From the NCBI RefSeq assembly GCF_037038585.1, contig NC_092520.1, positions 9,564,501-9,628,500 on the forward strand: a stretch of DNA of 64,000 nt. The letters are read 5' to 3'. Below, piece after piece: positions 28,884 through 42,992 of the stretch. The DNA comes from Patagioenas fasciata. Its lineage: Eukaryota > Chordata > Aves > Columbiformes > Columbidae. The stretch's first letter is position 1, and each line of letters opens with the position of its first letter. The position numbers and the translations under genes were made by a program. Under the pieces are notes generated by a model that was given only the letters and a program-made list of their open reading frames with translations, made no database searches and was not told where the DNA came from.

Positions 28884-31800
28884 TAATGGTATTTGTTGTT
28901 TTGGTCACTTGATGATTGACATGTGACAATTCAGTGGTTTTATTTCAGAATGCCTGAAACGTAGTTCATTTGAAATAGTCTCTTTTGCAACCTGAGGTTT
29001 AAATCTGGGAAGCTAAAGTGAAAAAACACTTTACAACGTTGAATTTATTTTTCTGTAGTTCGTTTTTCTTGTTTGGTGTGTAATTGGATTGCTTAGGATT
29101 CCCTAACGGAGCTGTGTGGGTTTTTTAATAATGATTGCAATTAGACACAGAGAAAGGGCATGCTAGTGAAAGTTGTTGATGCCTTGCGTTAACAACATGA
29201 CATTAATTTAGTGGAATAATGGGATGTTGTGAAAAAAAAAATCTGGAAGACCTGAAGTAATCCAAGTGGGACGAAATGTAATGTTACAGAAAGCAAAACC
29301 TTTTACTTAAGGAGAGCTGCCAAAGTTCAGCTATGGAGGAGAAGTTTGTTGTGAAGGCATGAAGAGAGGGGAAGAAAACTCCAAGCGATCCAAGGGCAGC
29401 CCAAACCTTCCAGTTGTGATGTGCCCCTGAAAGGTGACAGGTCAGATCCTGGGCTGTAGGGCTTTAGTGTTTTGAAATTGAACTTAAATTGATAGCTTGT
29501 ATCAATAGTGAAAGTTTTAATGCTTACTTCAATATGAAAGGAGATGCTTTAGTCATCTAGTTAGTAGGTTTTATTCAAAGTAAAGAAGGTGACAAAAAGG
29601 TAACAAAAGGGATGACTCTAACAGATGATGAGGTTTAATACTATGTACTTTTGGTTACTATGAATTTCTGAAACTTGCTTAAGCAGTCATTTCAAAATAA
29701 TTGCGAATATGTATACATCATGTTGTTGTCTGTCAGACCTTGTTCCTAAACTTCAGTCATGGATTAAATGAAGTCAAAGACAAGTTTTAGATAAGATTGT
29801 CAATGTCCTGTCCTTTTAAAACAATGCATTATCTGTTGCTATTGAAGACTGAGGATGTATAAGAAGCTCTGGATAGGTGGGAATACTTCTAAATCATGTT
29901 ATTTAGTGTAACTAGAGAGAAAATAATTGTAATAAAGTTAATAACTTAATTTTTTGAAGGCTTTTCTAGCTGACTGATTTTCATCATACTACTCTTACAT
30001 CCTAAGAGGGTGGATGTATCTTGGTAGAACTTCATCCAGTTACTTAGACTCCAGCACTGATGTTGGCATCGCTGTTTCATTTTGCCATGAGAGCAAATGC
30101 ATTTTCTCCCTTTGACCAGGGACGACACTTAGCTAAACTTTTCCTATGGACCTGTTACAGTGTGAGGATTTTGCGTGTCGGGCTTCTAATATTTCTAGAT
30201 AACATAAGGGGATGAGATCAGCCTGGTTGTCCATCTGTGAGTTTCTTGTAGCTTTCGGAGTATTTGCCAGCCAAGAGTTGAAACTGTTTGTGAGCCCAAA
30301 TCCCTACCAGGTTTTTGCATAACAGTGAAACGACTTTGAAAAACTTGCAAACCTGAGCTTGTTAAGTGTAGCAAAAGGGTATACAAATAAATTTTATGTC
30401 AGTGGGGATTTCTAAAAGTCTTGGTGGCAATGTCTGAAAGCTTCGACATGTTAACAGGCTCCTATTTAGCATGTGAAATTTGAAAGAAACCGAAGTTGAA
30501 GTAGAGGTTTGCAAAAATGACAAGAATAGATTGGCACAGCACATATGTAATGAGTAATACTGAAATACCTAATTCCTGGAAGGTTATTTTCCTTTCAGTC
30601 AGAATCCAGAATGTGTGACCTTAGGTGTTTTGCTTAAAGAGTTCATTTTATATTGCATCATGTAAAATGTAAAAAGGCAACGTTGGTGTTGCAACACAAC
30701 ACATGCAGCAGGGTGACAGTGGGGGATCACTGTTATTAGGAAAAAAAAGTTAAATGGCATCAAAAGGTAGTTGCAAGCTTAGGTTTTTTTAAAATACGAA
30801 TCGTTTTGGTGTGTTATCAGATGCTAACTATGTATCATGTGTGGAATGCTGCTGCTGACAGACTTAGTGAAATACGACTTTCTGATTTCACATCTATTTG
30901 CTTGTTAGCTTCTGTTACAGGCAAAATCCAATTTTAATGGACTTGTAGTCTCTTAGGAATGCCACGGAGACCCAGTGGCATTTGCAGTCATCTCCTCAGT
31001 AGCTTACAACAAATTGTATTGAAAAATCAGGGAGGTGGGAAAAAGTCCTGATTTGAGTTCATAAATGTATCTCTAGCCCTTTAAATTGCTTCTAGCAGCT
31101 GGCAGCAACATTGCATTTAATCACTTAATCTCTTCCCAAGTGGATACCCTATTTTAGGTTCCTCTCTGGCATTTGCTTGCACAGCATCCCTGTCAGTCCT
31201 AAACTTGGGAACAGCAGGCTCGTAAATCAGATTTTCTTCGAATGTTCATGTGTGCCAGCCTTGTACATTTTAGAATCCTTATGGAGGAAAGGGAAAAAGA
31301 GATGGATAGCTTGTCTATGCGCATTATAATCTTGAGGAGGAGCATGTTTTCTAATATGTTACAGAACTAGTTTGATTAGAGCTTGTATCTGTGTAATATG
31401 TAATTGGCATTTTTGCACGGCACTGTTGATCAGAAGGGGAGGTGACATTGCACAGAAACTTTAGACTCACTCAGGAAACGATCTGCATTTTATTATACCG
31501 CTACAGTTCTATAAAGATATAAATTGCACGTTAGTGTGTCCACGTGGATTCCGTTTGCTGGTTATAGAGTATGGTTATCTCCTCTATGAAAACTAGTTTA
31601 TGAGGATCTGTGGGAAAGGGCCAAGTAATAAAAACACTTGTAAACTTCTTAATGTATATATCTCTAAATGTTCTGTGAGATTACCGGAAGAGAGCTAGTC
31701 ACGTTATTATGACTAAGTAATGTTTTGATAAGAATTATTTCTTAGATAATAGCCGAATGTAGGTACATAAACACAGTGGTTATGTGTTTGTAATGTACAG

Positions 31801-34800
31801 GTTCATATTCTATGTCTTTAGTCCCTTATGGTGGTGGGAGTAACCCAGATTTTTTGCCTTTTTCTGGTACCTTCAAGCAGCATGGGTTGCCCATTAGGAT
31901 TAGGAGGAAGAATCCTTGCTGGCCAGTGCAGAATTTATAAATGACAGTCTGACATCTGTTTGCTGCATAACTGGTGTATGTTCGGTGCTCTGGGGAGTGA
32001 GAGGGCACCGAGTTAAATTGCAACTGATTTTGACTGCACATTATTTCGTACGGTACAGATCTTTGTAATAATTCTTAGTGTTAGCCCTGCCTTTTTTTTC
32101 CCCTTCCCCTGTATTTAAGGCTCTGGCAGAGATATTGAAAAATGAGAAATGAAACAAAAAATATTGCAAGTGTTACTGGTGGATTTGGTGTTTTCACATG
32201 CGAAGAAAATGTTCTTTCTTAGAGAAACATACACACTTCATGAGAATGTACATTTTTCTAATTCCTTTTGGTTATGTGGCTATGACTTCAACATTAGTTA
32301 CTCTTTATGTATACATTGTCTGGATAACTATTGCTGTATTATAATAAATAAACTTCTAGCAGATGCACAAGTGTGTTTAAAATAATATAATCTTCTTTAG
32401 TTTCACCTTTTTTACATCTTTTTTTAAAGAAAAATGGGCAATTCTTTTGTCCCAAAATTTAGTTTTGGAGTGTTAGACATGAAAAGTTACATTAATGTCT
32501 CCTCAGAAATAGAGATGGCTCAGTTACTTTTGTTAAGCTTCCTTAGGAAGCAATTACATTCATTTTATTCACCTTTGTATGGAGTTGTTTTACCAGCGTA
32601 TTCCTTGTTTACTCCTACAGGTATTGTTTCAAACTGTTGCTAAGAACTAGTTTTATTTGTTTGTAATTTTGAAAAATGAGTATTTTGCCTAGATCTTTTG
32701 GCTTCTCTTTGTAATTCAAAGTTACAGTTTCCTGTCATTTTTTTCAACGTCTATTAAATGCTATCAACAAGAACTGAGCATGTGACGGAGGATTGTGGTG
32801 TTGCCTTGTCCGAGAAGCCCCGAGACTGTTAGAAGGCAAGGAAGTAACTGAATATACTTGTTAAAATTGTTGTGAATGAAGCTGTTGAAATGTGATTTGA
32901 GGCTGGGCTGAAGCCAGCCCAGTACTGGAAATCTGATTAGATCGGTTGTACCATACTGATTTTTAAGACAAAGGAGTCTGATAACTCTGAAAAGACCCCA
33001 TATTTTAGAACTACCATTGCTCCCAAGGAGAAGAATGATGTTTTCTTAAATGTTTTGTAAATGTCCTAATGCTTCAAAACCATTTAAGTTGTGTTTTGCT
33101 GACAGCTACATGGCAAACTTCACTTTGTTGGACTCTTGTTCAAAAATGTATTAATGAGTTTCAAGAACTATAACTAAAGCTTTAGGCAAGTACACTATTG
33201 CAGTTTTAATGAAATTAATTGCCTTGTTGCTTTTTTTTCCGCTGCTCTTTGCAAGTAATTAATCCAAAGAAAGTTTAGCTACAGCCACCTAGAATTTCTG
33301 TGGCAGTTCCAAAGGGACCCTTCTGGGATTCGCCCCCTGCTCCCCCCTTGGGCTGCATTAATGTTTACATACTGGCTGTTAACATTATAGCGGCGCCTGT
33401 CTCGTCGCTACAGTTAAGACTGTGTCACTGATGCTATTATAAAATCTGAGATTTAGGGCTTTTATAGTTTGGTTGTTAAAGTCTTGCTCTGGGCGACTAT
33501 TGGCAACATGTTTCTAGTTGAAAACTTGGGGTGTTTTTCATAAAAAAAAGTTCAGTACACTGGACTCTCAGAAAAATATTTAAAGCATGTGCGTTTAAAA
33601 AGTGATACAGGGCAACAGTGCATGTTACAGAGAACAGCTATATATATACATGTATATTTTTTGTTCTTGGAAATCAAAAGAATTACTGTGTATTGCTTAG
33701 AAAAGTGGCAGAATCACTTTTGTAAGGACGATGTGGAATTTTAGACTGTGTGTTTGTTCTTCTGGTCAAACATTTGGTTGCTCCTAGGGTTATGTGCTTG
33801 CCATAAATTCCATTAGTTTAAATACATTATAAAGGAAGAATATATCAGCATAGTAATGGTAAAAAAATATAGACACTGTAAATAAAAACGGTGGGTTTTG
33901 TAAGTTTGTCCATTCAAATACACATCTGTTGCTGTATATTTCTCTGTAGTAGTATAGGATATTTAGACTTGGGGTGACAATTTCCTTTCCCAAAGCATTT
34001 TGTTTTTGGTTATTCAGTTTGACGTTGTATTATAGGGAAACCTGTAAATCACCAATATGGGTGGGTGGGTGATCAGAACAAGTAAACTCTTCTAACAGAG
34101 CAAGTGCTTTTGCAAGCTTTAGTCTTACTTGCCATGGGTAAGAAATTGAGGGACCAAACTACACTGGGGGGTTACTTTTTCTGTGTTTTTTGTTGTGTAG
34201 TGAAAAAAACCCTCAAGTTGGGTCAATCATGTGAGTGTTTTGTGTTGTAATCTGGTAAGGAGAGCTAGCAGGGAAACACAATTTTGGAGTTTTACCCCTC
34301 TAGAGTGTTTTTTCCTGTGAAATATGGAGCAAACCGCAGAGGTTAATGGGAACATTTTTTTGTTACTAAACCAAAATATATTAAAATCCATTGCGTTTCA
34401 TCAACCGCCTTGGTGAGAGCCAGCGTTTGAGAGACCTGTGTTTTTCGTAATAGCAGTATGTGAACATTTTAACATGTTTTGGTGCTATAGTGTTCCGATG
34501 GAGGGAAAACATTCACCATTCAAGGCTGCTTGGGAGTGCAGGGGTTGGTCTGGAAGATGCTGCGATTGTGGGAACACTGCGAGTGGCGGGTAGGTCAGGA
34601 TGGGCAGCTCTCGGGAGTGTTTTTCATGGAAAGCAGCATCTCTTGCTGGACTTTGGGAGCTCTGAGAGCTGGGAACTCCTGCCCAGCACAGGGCTAAAAT
34701 ATTCCTAATCAATGATTTACGGTAATTTGTCTTTCTGAGAAACGGGGTCATCTGTTTTGTGTTGTGTTTGTCCTGACACGGTATTCAGTCTGGAAAAAAA

Positions 34801-34957
34801 AACCCCATAGCCTGGTATTTACACTAGAAAGATCGATAAGCTCCATAGGGTGTGGTCCTAGTGATTTTACCTTTGATGTTTTCAAAGAGATTTCCTGTTT
34901 TTTCACTTATTGTTGCAACATTGCATATTAATTCTGGACAAAGTTCCTGAAGTTGAT

Positions 34958-35815
34958 TTAAGCGTGTTCAGTCCAATCAGTATTTCTGAAGTCAGCCTGT
35001 AAGAACCACCTCTCAGGAGCACAGGAGCAGGCAGTTCCAGCATGTCGTAAATCAAGCGAGCGGGGCAGAAGACCAGCTTGGCTGGACATGGAACTCCTCA
35101 GGAGGAAAAGAAGTGGTACAATCTCTGGAAGCAAGGTTGGGTTTTGCAGGAAGATTACGGAGCTGTGCTTTGCGTGCACAAGGAGAAGACATGAAAAGCT
35201 GAAAGCTCAGTTAGAGCTGAAGCTGGCCAATGTTTTATCTGACAACAAGAGCGTCTTTTTTTAAGAATGTTAATAACGAAAGGAGATCTGGAAAAAACAT
35301 TGGACTGACTTGTTGAAGATGGTCCTGATGAAGAAAAAGTGGAGGCATTCAGTGCTTTTCTTGTCTCAGTCTAATAACACTGATGGAGCTTGGGCTACCA
35401 GGTCCCCTGGGTCAGAGGACCATGACTGTAAGAACAGCGACTTTTTTTTTGTGGACACTGACACTGTCAGGGACCAGCTGAATGTTCAGGAATCCATGGG
35501 GGTTGATAAGATTCACCCCAGGGTTCTGAAGGAGGTGATGGATGTTATGGCAGGACCCCTCTCGATCATCTACCTGATAACCAGAACCTGTCCAAGGTTA
35601 TTCCAATCTACTCAGGGAGCTACAGACGTGTGAGTCTAACCTCAGCTCCTGCAAAAATTATGGAGAAGATTATACTATCGAAAGGTATTTAAAGAATAAT
35701 GTGGTCATCAGGTACAGTCAACATGGGCTCACAAAGGGAAAGTCCTGTTTAACTAATTTGATAACCTTCTATGATAAGGTCACGTGCCTAGTGGGTGAAG
35801 GGGAGGCTGTCATTT
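34958..35815 (+). mobile_element. CR1-type LINE fragment, ORF2 middle part, degraded
   Basis: Translated pieces in shifting frames follow CR1 ORF2 order: the stretch before the reverse transcriptase (R-x-x-W-L-D-M-E-L-L type, then LELKLANVLSDNKSVFF), a V-E-A-F-S-A-F-L segment, LNVQESMGVDKIHPRVLKE, then the T-K-G-K-S-C-L-T-N-L-I segment. A short internal deletion removes the region after PLSIIY, and several stops and frameshifts are present. It has no 3' end, so it is an old internal fragment. It is the only piece in the window from this part of CR1. Confidence 0.8.
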
Positions 35816-38800
35816 AAATTCTCATTGGATTGTGAAACAGTTCTGTGTCCTCTGTGTTACTACAAGGAGAAAAAGACACTGTGTTACTAACAAGTTGTAA
35901 GCTGTGTACTCTGTAGGAGTAGCTGAAGAGTTAAATTTGCTGCATGTAATGAACTGTGGAAATCATTTTGTTCTTTATGCAAGATAGATCCTCCCATACT
36001 GTGCTCTTAATTATTCCTACAGTCCGTCTAGCCTTCACCTCCGCCCTTTACTCATCGTGATTCTGTGTATGCACATAAGCTGTAGGTATAACCCTTATAT
36101 TTCTGCGTGCCTTTTACAAATAAGTGGTTACAGTCAACACTTGACTTTTCTAACCACCTGAAATGTGTGTTTCTATTTCATACCAGTCATCTCTTCCCGG
36201 ACGGTTGAGTGAATTGCCATTATGTGTCTCGGTTCCAAAGGAAGTCTAGATACTGTCTTAAGCTCTATTTCATCTGCTTCAGATGGCAAAAGTTTGGGAA
36301 GATGGTTCCTACAGTTGTGAAAAGAGCAAGAAGGATCCTTGAGGATCAGTGATTCCAGTCCCATGCATTTATAGTCAATCAGTCCAGGCTGTAAACTGAT
36401 CAAGCATCTGAAAAACTGTGACCACGTCTGCAGAAGTGTTCAGCAACCAAGCTTCAGGAATTTTCAGCCTGCAAGATCTGAATGTGGAAAAAAATTTGGT
36501 CCAGCTTGCTTGTGTTGCCTTGAAGTCTTGCACAAGATACAAGAGCAGGAGAGCAGCTTTGTAGCCAAAAATCCATTTTGTGGGGTAACAAAGGCAGACA
36601 GTAAGAATATTGGAAGATCCCATGTAAAACATGTACCTGTGATTCTGGAGAGGCTGGAGAATGTGTTGCAGACTTCTGGGTGGGTTCGAGCTGGATTGTG
36701 CAGGACTATTTGGTTGCTTTTGCTCAATCGTTTCCAGTTCTCTGAGTTTTAGGAGGATTTACCAGCGTAGGTACAGCACCAGCCATGAGGTTACTGCGTG
36801 GATAAGAACACAGACGTCACCAGCAGCACCCATTAAGCTCTGAAAGACCCCTGTTAGTTCACGTGGGGCTGACCTGGATGGACCATGGGCAGTGCTAAGG
36901 TCACACTGCAAGCTTCATAGGTCCCAGGTGACACTGTGCAGCTCTTCCTGCACCACTTTGTGAGTAATTGAGATTTGATTATGGTTAAAGTTTAACATTT
37001 TAAAAAAATTATTCTAAGGACCAGTTTTGGCAAATCTGTTTTTGAAATGTTGACTTTGTAGGCTGAAAACTAAGTAAAAGTGATCTAGTCATTGGAATAT
37101 TTGTATCATTTTGTATTCTGTTCTCCATCTTTAAGCTCCAAAACCCCACAAAAAACTCTAGAAAACTTATAGTCCTGTTGAAATGCTTACAGACAAAATT
37201 GAGACTGCTGCTGAGCATTCTGTAAGTCTGACTTGGATTCAAAGAGCACAAACAGTGGATTAATTACTCTGCCTGCTCAGCATTAGCATCCACAAGACAC
37301 TCATTTGGACTTCCTTGGATTAAGCAAACACTTAATACATCTTCTGTGTTTGAATGCTTGCGTGTAACATGCAGCTCCCAGAGGGGGAATAATAAATATT
37401 CTGCTAGTATAGAATAAACTTCAGATGCTGCCTAGGTGAGCTGGCTGCTGTGCTGGCTGATGTGGCAGTGAAAAGCTTGACGTGTACCTGGCGAGAAAAC
37501 ATCCGTGCCTCTGGTAAATGGACTGAAAGTCTTTGAGGGAACTTTTCTGTGATATGTTCCTCAGGTCTGCTGGCGGGATGTTGTTTTTAGTAGTATAGAT
37601 GAGAGGAGCTTAAATATTTGTTTCCAGATGAGCCACACCTATAAACCCTCTGTAAATGAAGCGTCTCTCCTCTAGCCTCACTGTTCCCAAGGAATTAACA
37701 TTGTCAGCTCCTGTAGCGGGAAAAGCGTGGAGGTAGAAACCTGGAACAGTAATGATTTGCTATATTTAACCATGCAAGGGTTGTCTGTGGTGAGGATGGT
37801 GGTTTAACATCTTGCATCCCCTTCCTGCCTGTTCCCCTCTGCATCTCAGGACACAAAATGACACGTTTCAATTTCCTTCAGTAAGTCCTGTGGATTGCAG
37901 TGTTTCTTGCAATCAGTGACCTCCACTCCAGATTTAAACTTTTTGATAAAATAAGCGTATGCTGTTAAAACTTTTTCCTGCAGATGATCTGTTGGAAAAG
38001 GGGGAATAACATTAACAAGGCAAGCATAAAACTGATCACAGGAATTTGGGCCAGTACCTGTCATCACAATTCAGACTGCTCCAGCTTTAGAGAAAGACTG
38101 AAACAATATGCACTGTCTGGTGCAGCATTTTGTCTACGTGAAGGAGTTTGTATGTGCTCCATCTTGCTTCAACAGTGATAAGTTTTTCCTTTTAAGCTCT
38201 TCAGTGTTCATTATGAGTAATGGGCTGAGGAACCAGCAAAAATGTTCTCATATCAACCATCAGCATTTTGGATCTTTGATCTGAAAGTTAGAAAATAATG
38301 GGTTCAAACTGGACTTGGCAATAGCTTCTTTCTGTCTTTGGTAGGTGAAATATTAATTTCTGTGTGTGATATCTGGGACAGTTCATCATTGAATACTGAT
38401 ATTCTGTCAGAATCGACTTCTCAGTCAATAGGGATGTGTTGAAATAACTCTCTGTCAGACTTTGTGTGGCTTGTCTACGTTTCTGGAGAAGCTTCACACT
38501 GGCTTCAGACTCTGCTGTACCTTGGGACCCCTTGTGTTCCAGGCCCTTGTAGATGTAGACACACTTCTACCAGCGCTAATCCATCTTCTGCAAGACTAAT
38601 TCATAGTTCCTAACTGCATTTGGTGCCTGTTTTTAATATGCCTTAATATGGTGTTATGTTAAAGGGGGGATAAAATGCAAATGGCACTGTGTGTCGTCAA
38701 GTCTGACTCCACAGGCTACTCCTGTTGGAATAGCCAGTCTGCTGTTTGTGACTCTAAGGAGAGCTAGAAGTTAGTGGCACCATGTGAAAAACTGCAGTAG

Positions 38801-39095
38801 TTTTCTGTTTGAGTGGCGTTTGCTTGTCAGAAAATTGGTATTGTGCAATGGATCATCTTGATCAGGGCACAGAATATGAATTGAAGAGGGAAAGCAGCTG
38901 TTACAAGAGGCTTCTTGAGAAGCCTCTGGAGCTTGATGTGCAGCCGTGTGGGTGAAAGGCTTCCCACCTGAGCAAGAGTGTAGGAGCGGGGACGAGAACA
39001 GCTCCAATGAACTTCAGTGGTGTTGGGGCAGCCCCAGGCTGTCTGCTACAGCAGTTCTCCTATAGGAATTGGTTTTCTTCTTCCTCCTGCTGTCC

Positions 39096-39801
39096 TGTTG
39101 TGGTTTAACCCAAGCTAGCAATACAACCACGATAGCTGCTCACTCACCTCATCTCCACCAACAGTGGAGAGAATCAAAAGGGAAGGGAGAAACTTGGACT
39201 CAGATCAACGCAGTTTAATAAAATATTAAAATACTATTACACTACTAGTAAACATATATACATATATAGATAGATAGATAGAAATAAAAGATACAAGGCA
39301 ATTACCCATGAACTCTGTCCACATCGAGCAGTCTGTCCCAAGAAGCAGCACCTGATCCCCACAGCCCATCCCGAAGAGAGAAAAAAGGAAAAAGGCAGAA
39401 AAGCCTCTGCAAAATGGCAAAAAAAAGCCAAACTAAACATCCTGGACCAAACCTTCCCTGGCTGTACCCCAGAGCAAGCAAGAGTGGGAGAGAGAGCAAA
39501 AGGTCCCCCATCCCTCCCTGCCTTAAATGTGAAGAATGATGCTAATGGGCTGGAATACTCTCATTGATCAGTCTGGATGTCAGTCAAGCTCTGCCCCATC
39601 CATGCCCCCATTCCTCAATGCCTCACAACTGTGGGCAGAGTGTCCTTGGCTCTCAGACCAGAGCAATTAAAAACATAAGCTCTCTGCTGGGGTGTTATCT
39701 CTTGTTTTCGAAGTAAGTCCAAATATTCAGCATACTAGCTATGAAAAAGAAAGGTTTCTAACTACATGAAGAAAATTAACTCTTTTTTAGTCAAACCAGC
39801 A
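39096..39801 (-). mobile_element. Solo LTR of an avian ERV (ERVL-like), minus strand
   Basis: About 706 bp starting TGTTGTGGTTTAACCC and ending GAAGAAAATTAACTC...AAACCAGCA. Both ends match the inverted form of a common avian ERVL-type LTR. On the minus strand an ATTAAA-type polyadenylation signal lies at 39214-39219. The TG...CA ends are present but the U3 terminus is altered (CCAGCA rather than CCAGGACA), and I find no clean target duplication. The element therefore looks older than the LTR at 62748. No internal viral sequence is present, so it arose by LTR-LTR recombination. Confidence 0.75.
39266..39283. repeat. GATA microsatellite within the LTR
   Basis: Four ATAG units follow a CATATATA stretch in the middle of the solo LTR. 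It is short but uninterrupted. Confidence 0.8.
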
Positions 39802-40717
39802 AACCTCCTCATCCCTAAAATATACTGAATATATGTTCAGGGCCAGTGAATGTTGCACATCTCTGCAACTCTGAGATTTCCCTGCTGTCTTGCCCTGCTG
39901 TGTCCTCCCTTTCCTGTAAACCAGTAGTGATTGACAGCAAAATTTGTAGAGCAGTGACCCTGTGCTGCTAAGGACCCCAGTTTTGCTCAAAAAGAGGGTG
40001 TTTGTTTGCATGGGCGCCCTACACCAGAACCTTCCAGAGCAGCTGAGCGGCACACGTTGTATCCCAAAAAAGTACCAAGTGTTTTCTTTTTGATTGACTG
40101 AGCCGATTAAAACCAACTCTGTGTTACTGTCAGCAGTCTAAATAAATTGGTTTTTGGATCCTTATTTAACATTAGATAGACCTATACCAAGAATGTTAGC
40201 AATTTGAAAAATTGCTGGAAATCCTTCATTTTGTTTCCTGAGGTTTGATTAATTTGTTATTCTTCTGTTATCTGCTAGTCAATCCTTTTATGAAACTAAT
40301 AAGCTTTTTGGAATCTGATTTTTATCTCTTCATGGAATCTTGTGAGGTTAAATCACACTTTAATTAAGAGGTTTTTTCCCCTCTGTAGGTCAGGCTTTGT
40401 TTGGACTGTTGGCTCTGTAGACAGAAAGTGGGAGAGGAGGAAGAGGGAGGGAATGTTGAAATAAAATCTGTCTAAAATAGAGTATAAAACAGTTAAAAAA
40501 TTAAACTATAGATGTTATCTTGTGTTACACTAGCTGAAAACCCAGTAAGAATTATTGGTACTAATTTAACTGGAATGTGTTACTGTAGATATATTTTCTT
40601 TTTGGCTTCTCTCCCTTCCCAGTTTTCTCATACCCTTTCCTTGGCATGTGTTCGAATCATAGAACATGGGGATTTTCTTTTCTTTCCTTTTAAGAACAAC
40701 AAATTCTGAATATTTGC

Positions 40718-40734
40718 AAGAAAGAAAGAAAGAA
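40718..40734. repeat. AAGA microsatellite
   Basis: About four AAGA units directly after TTTGC, with no coding or element context. Confidence 0.7.
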
Positions 40735-42953
40735 CCACTTTGCTTAGCATGTGATGTGCTCGAAGCAACCATTACTGATTTGCTGTTTTGAGCTACTTTG
40801 ATTTCCCAACCTGTAAAGTGTCCACTTCCTACTTTAAACAACCCCAAATTTTGACATTAAAAACTCCTTGAAAAAAGCAGTGGTCTGTGGATGCTTAAAC
40901 TGTATATTTCAACATGAACTTATGTGCCTGAACATTATCTTTTGTGTGAAATACTTGCTGCTGGTATTTACCAAACTGCAAAATTAATCATTTTCTTTTT
41001 TTTTTTAAACCTATTGCTTAGGTCTGTTTTCATAATTTTCAGCATTATTTTGAAAGCTTATCTGCTCCTGCTGATTTGAAGTGAACTCTTGCACCAGGAT
41101 TTCAGTGCTGGCCTCCAGCTGTCAGTAGGAAATTGGTGGGTGTGAGAGATTAACGATACCCTAAACATAATCTGTAGTACTTGTGTTATTACAGGGATGC
41201 AATCGCAGCTCCAGATCTGTACTTGGTTGGCTTGTGGTGTCAAGCTGCTGTAGAGCATAAAAAGAATCCCTCTTCATTTTGACCTTTTATTTTCTTTTTG
41301 TGAGGGAGGGGGGCAGAACCTGTGATTTGTGTGTTTGGTTTAATTCTGCAGGTTCTAAAGTGTGTTTTATAGTGGTGGCGGGGGGGGAAGCTGGGGAGGG
41401 GAATTCTTCCTGTTTTTGCAGACCACAAATCCTGTCTGGGGAGCCATTACCAACTATTATGCCAGCTTCTTAGTTTATGGTCAGAAATTAAAGCCAAAGT
41501 TAACTCCTTCTTTCTTTCTTTAAAAAAAAACCCCAAACAACAAATACAACATTTTCAATTTTTACTATAACAACTCAGTGCAGCGTAAGTGATGTGGTCT
41601 TTACATTCCACCCGATACATAAATTTGATTCACTTGAAAGTGCTTTTATTTGTGATTTCTTGGACTTATAGAAACAAACAAAAAACAGATTATTGGTTAA
41701 AATAAGGTGATAACTCAGAATATGCAGCAGACTCAATGAACGATGGTATTCTTATAAAATTCAAACTCGGATTTGTAGGAAACTTATACAAAGTGTATTT
41801 TTTCATAAATTCATTATGTTAAAGCCACGTGTTGTTCAGATCTTGTACAGATCACAAGAAAAGGTAAATCTGACTTGCTTCATTCCGGTACCTGTTTATT
41901 CTCAGGTCAGGCTTGTTGGGTTGACAACACTAAGAGTTCTTGGAAAAACAAATAGCAGCAATGCGATGTGTTGGGCTGGAGTTAGAAAGCTTTTACTAAG
42001 CTAAAACTATTCTTCTCTTAACAGTGAGTTGGATATTTTTATTTCGTAGGGTTTTTGCCCCCCAGCTGTTTAAATTTACTATAAATGTGGAGAAACCTAA
42101 CACATCAGTGAGGCTGCTTAATAGAGAACGTGTTCTCTTTATTGCACGCATAAAGCTTTTTAAGGTGTTGCTTTATCCATCTCCAGGCTCCTTCCAGCCG
42201 CCCCTGCTCCCGACCGCTGCCATTTGGGTGACAGGAGCTGTCGTGGGGTTTGGGGACTCGCTGTATTTGTCCCCTTGTGTTCCTGATCCTGTGCTGTGAA
42301 TTTACGCAGCTCACACCTCACTGAGTGGTGCCTGTTTAGTCAATTCAAGTTTGTACATAGTGGTATTCATCTTGCTGTAGTTATTTCCTGTTATTTCTGA
42401 CCTGCTCGCTGATTTCCCCTTTAGGTTTGAGCAAGAAAACAGATCACAAACAACCCCACAAAACAGGTGAAAAGAATGGAACTATATTAGTTCAGATATG
42501 TTGGATTAACTGCAGTGAGTGTTTAGATTTCAGGTTTGTGTTTGAACTGAAACAAGGCGGTAGAGAAAACAACGCTTTGAAATTTCATATTGCCAAAAGA
42601 AAGTTCCTGATGAGAAAACCACAGGGACTGGAGTGCTGCATATTAGACATGTGAGATTGACAGGGCAAGGCAAAATCAAATAAGTGGAATGAAAGGAATA
42701 AATATTCCAAAGATAAAATGAATATTGAGAGAGAAATAGCTTTAAAATGACAGGCACCTACCTCTCTTCTATGGCTGCTTAGAGAAACAGAAGGTGTTTG
42801 GAAGTCTTCTTTGAGTGCTGCTGTGGTTGCAGTGATTAATTTATGGTAAAATGGCCATGAGCATAAGCATATTATAAGGATTCAGCCCATTTTCAGACAA
42901 GGTTATTTTTTTGTTGTTGTTGCTTTTTTTAGCTTAGGAACAACTCTGTATTT

Positions 42954-42992
42954 AAGGAAAACCATAAATATATTGAAGGAAAACCATAAATA
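42954..42992. repeat. Short direct repeat, 22-nt period
   Basis: The 17-mer AAGGAAAACCATAAATA occurs at 42954-42970 and again at 42976-42992 without mismatch, separated by TATTG. Confidence 0.85.
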
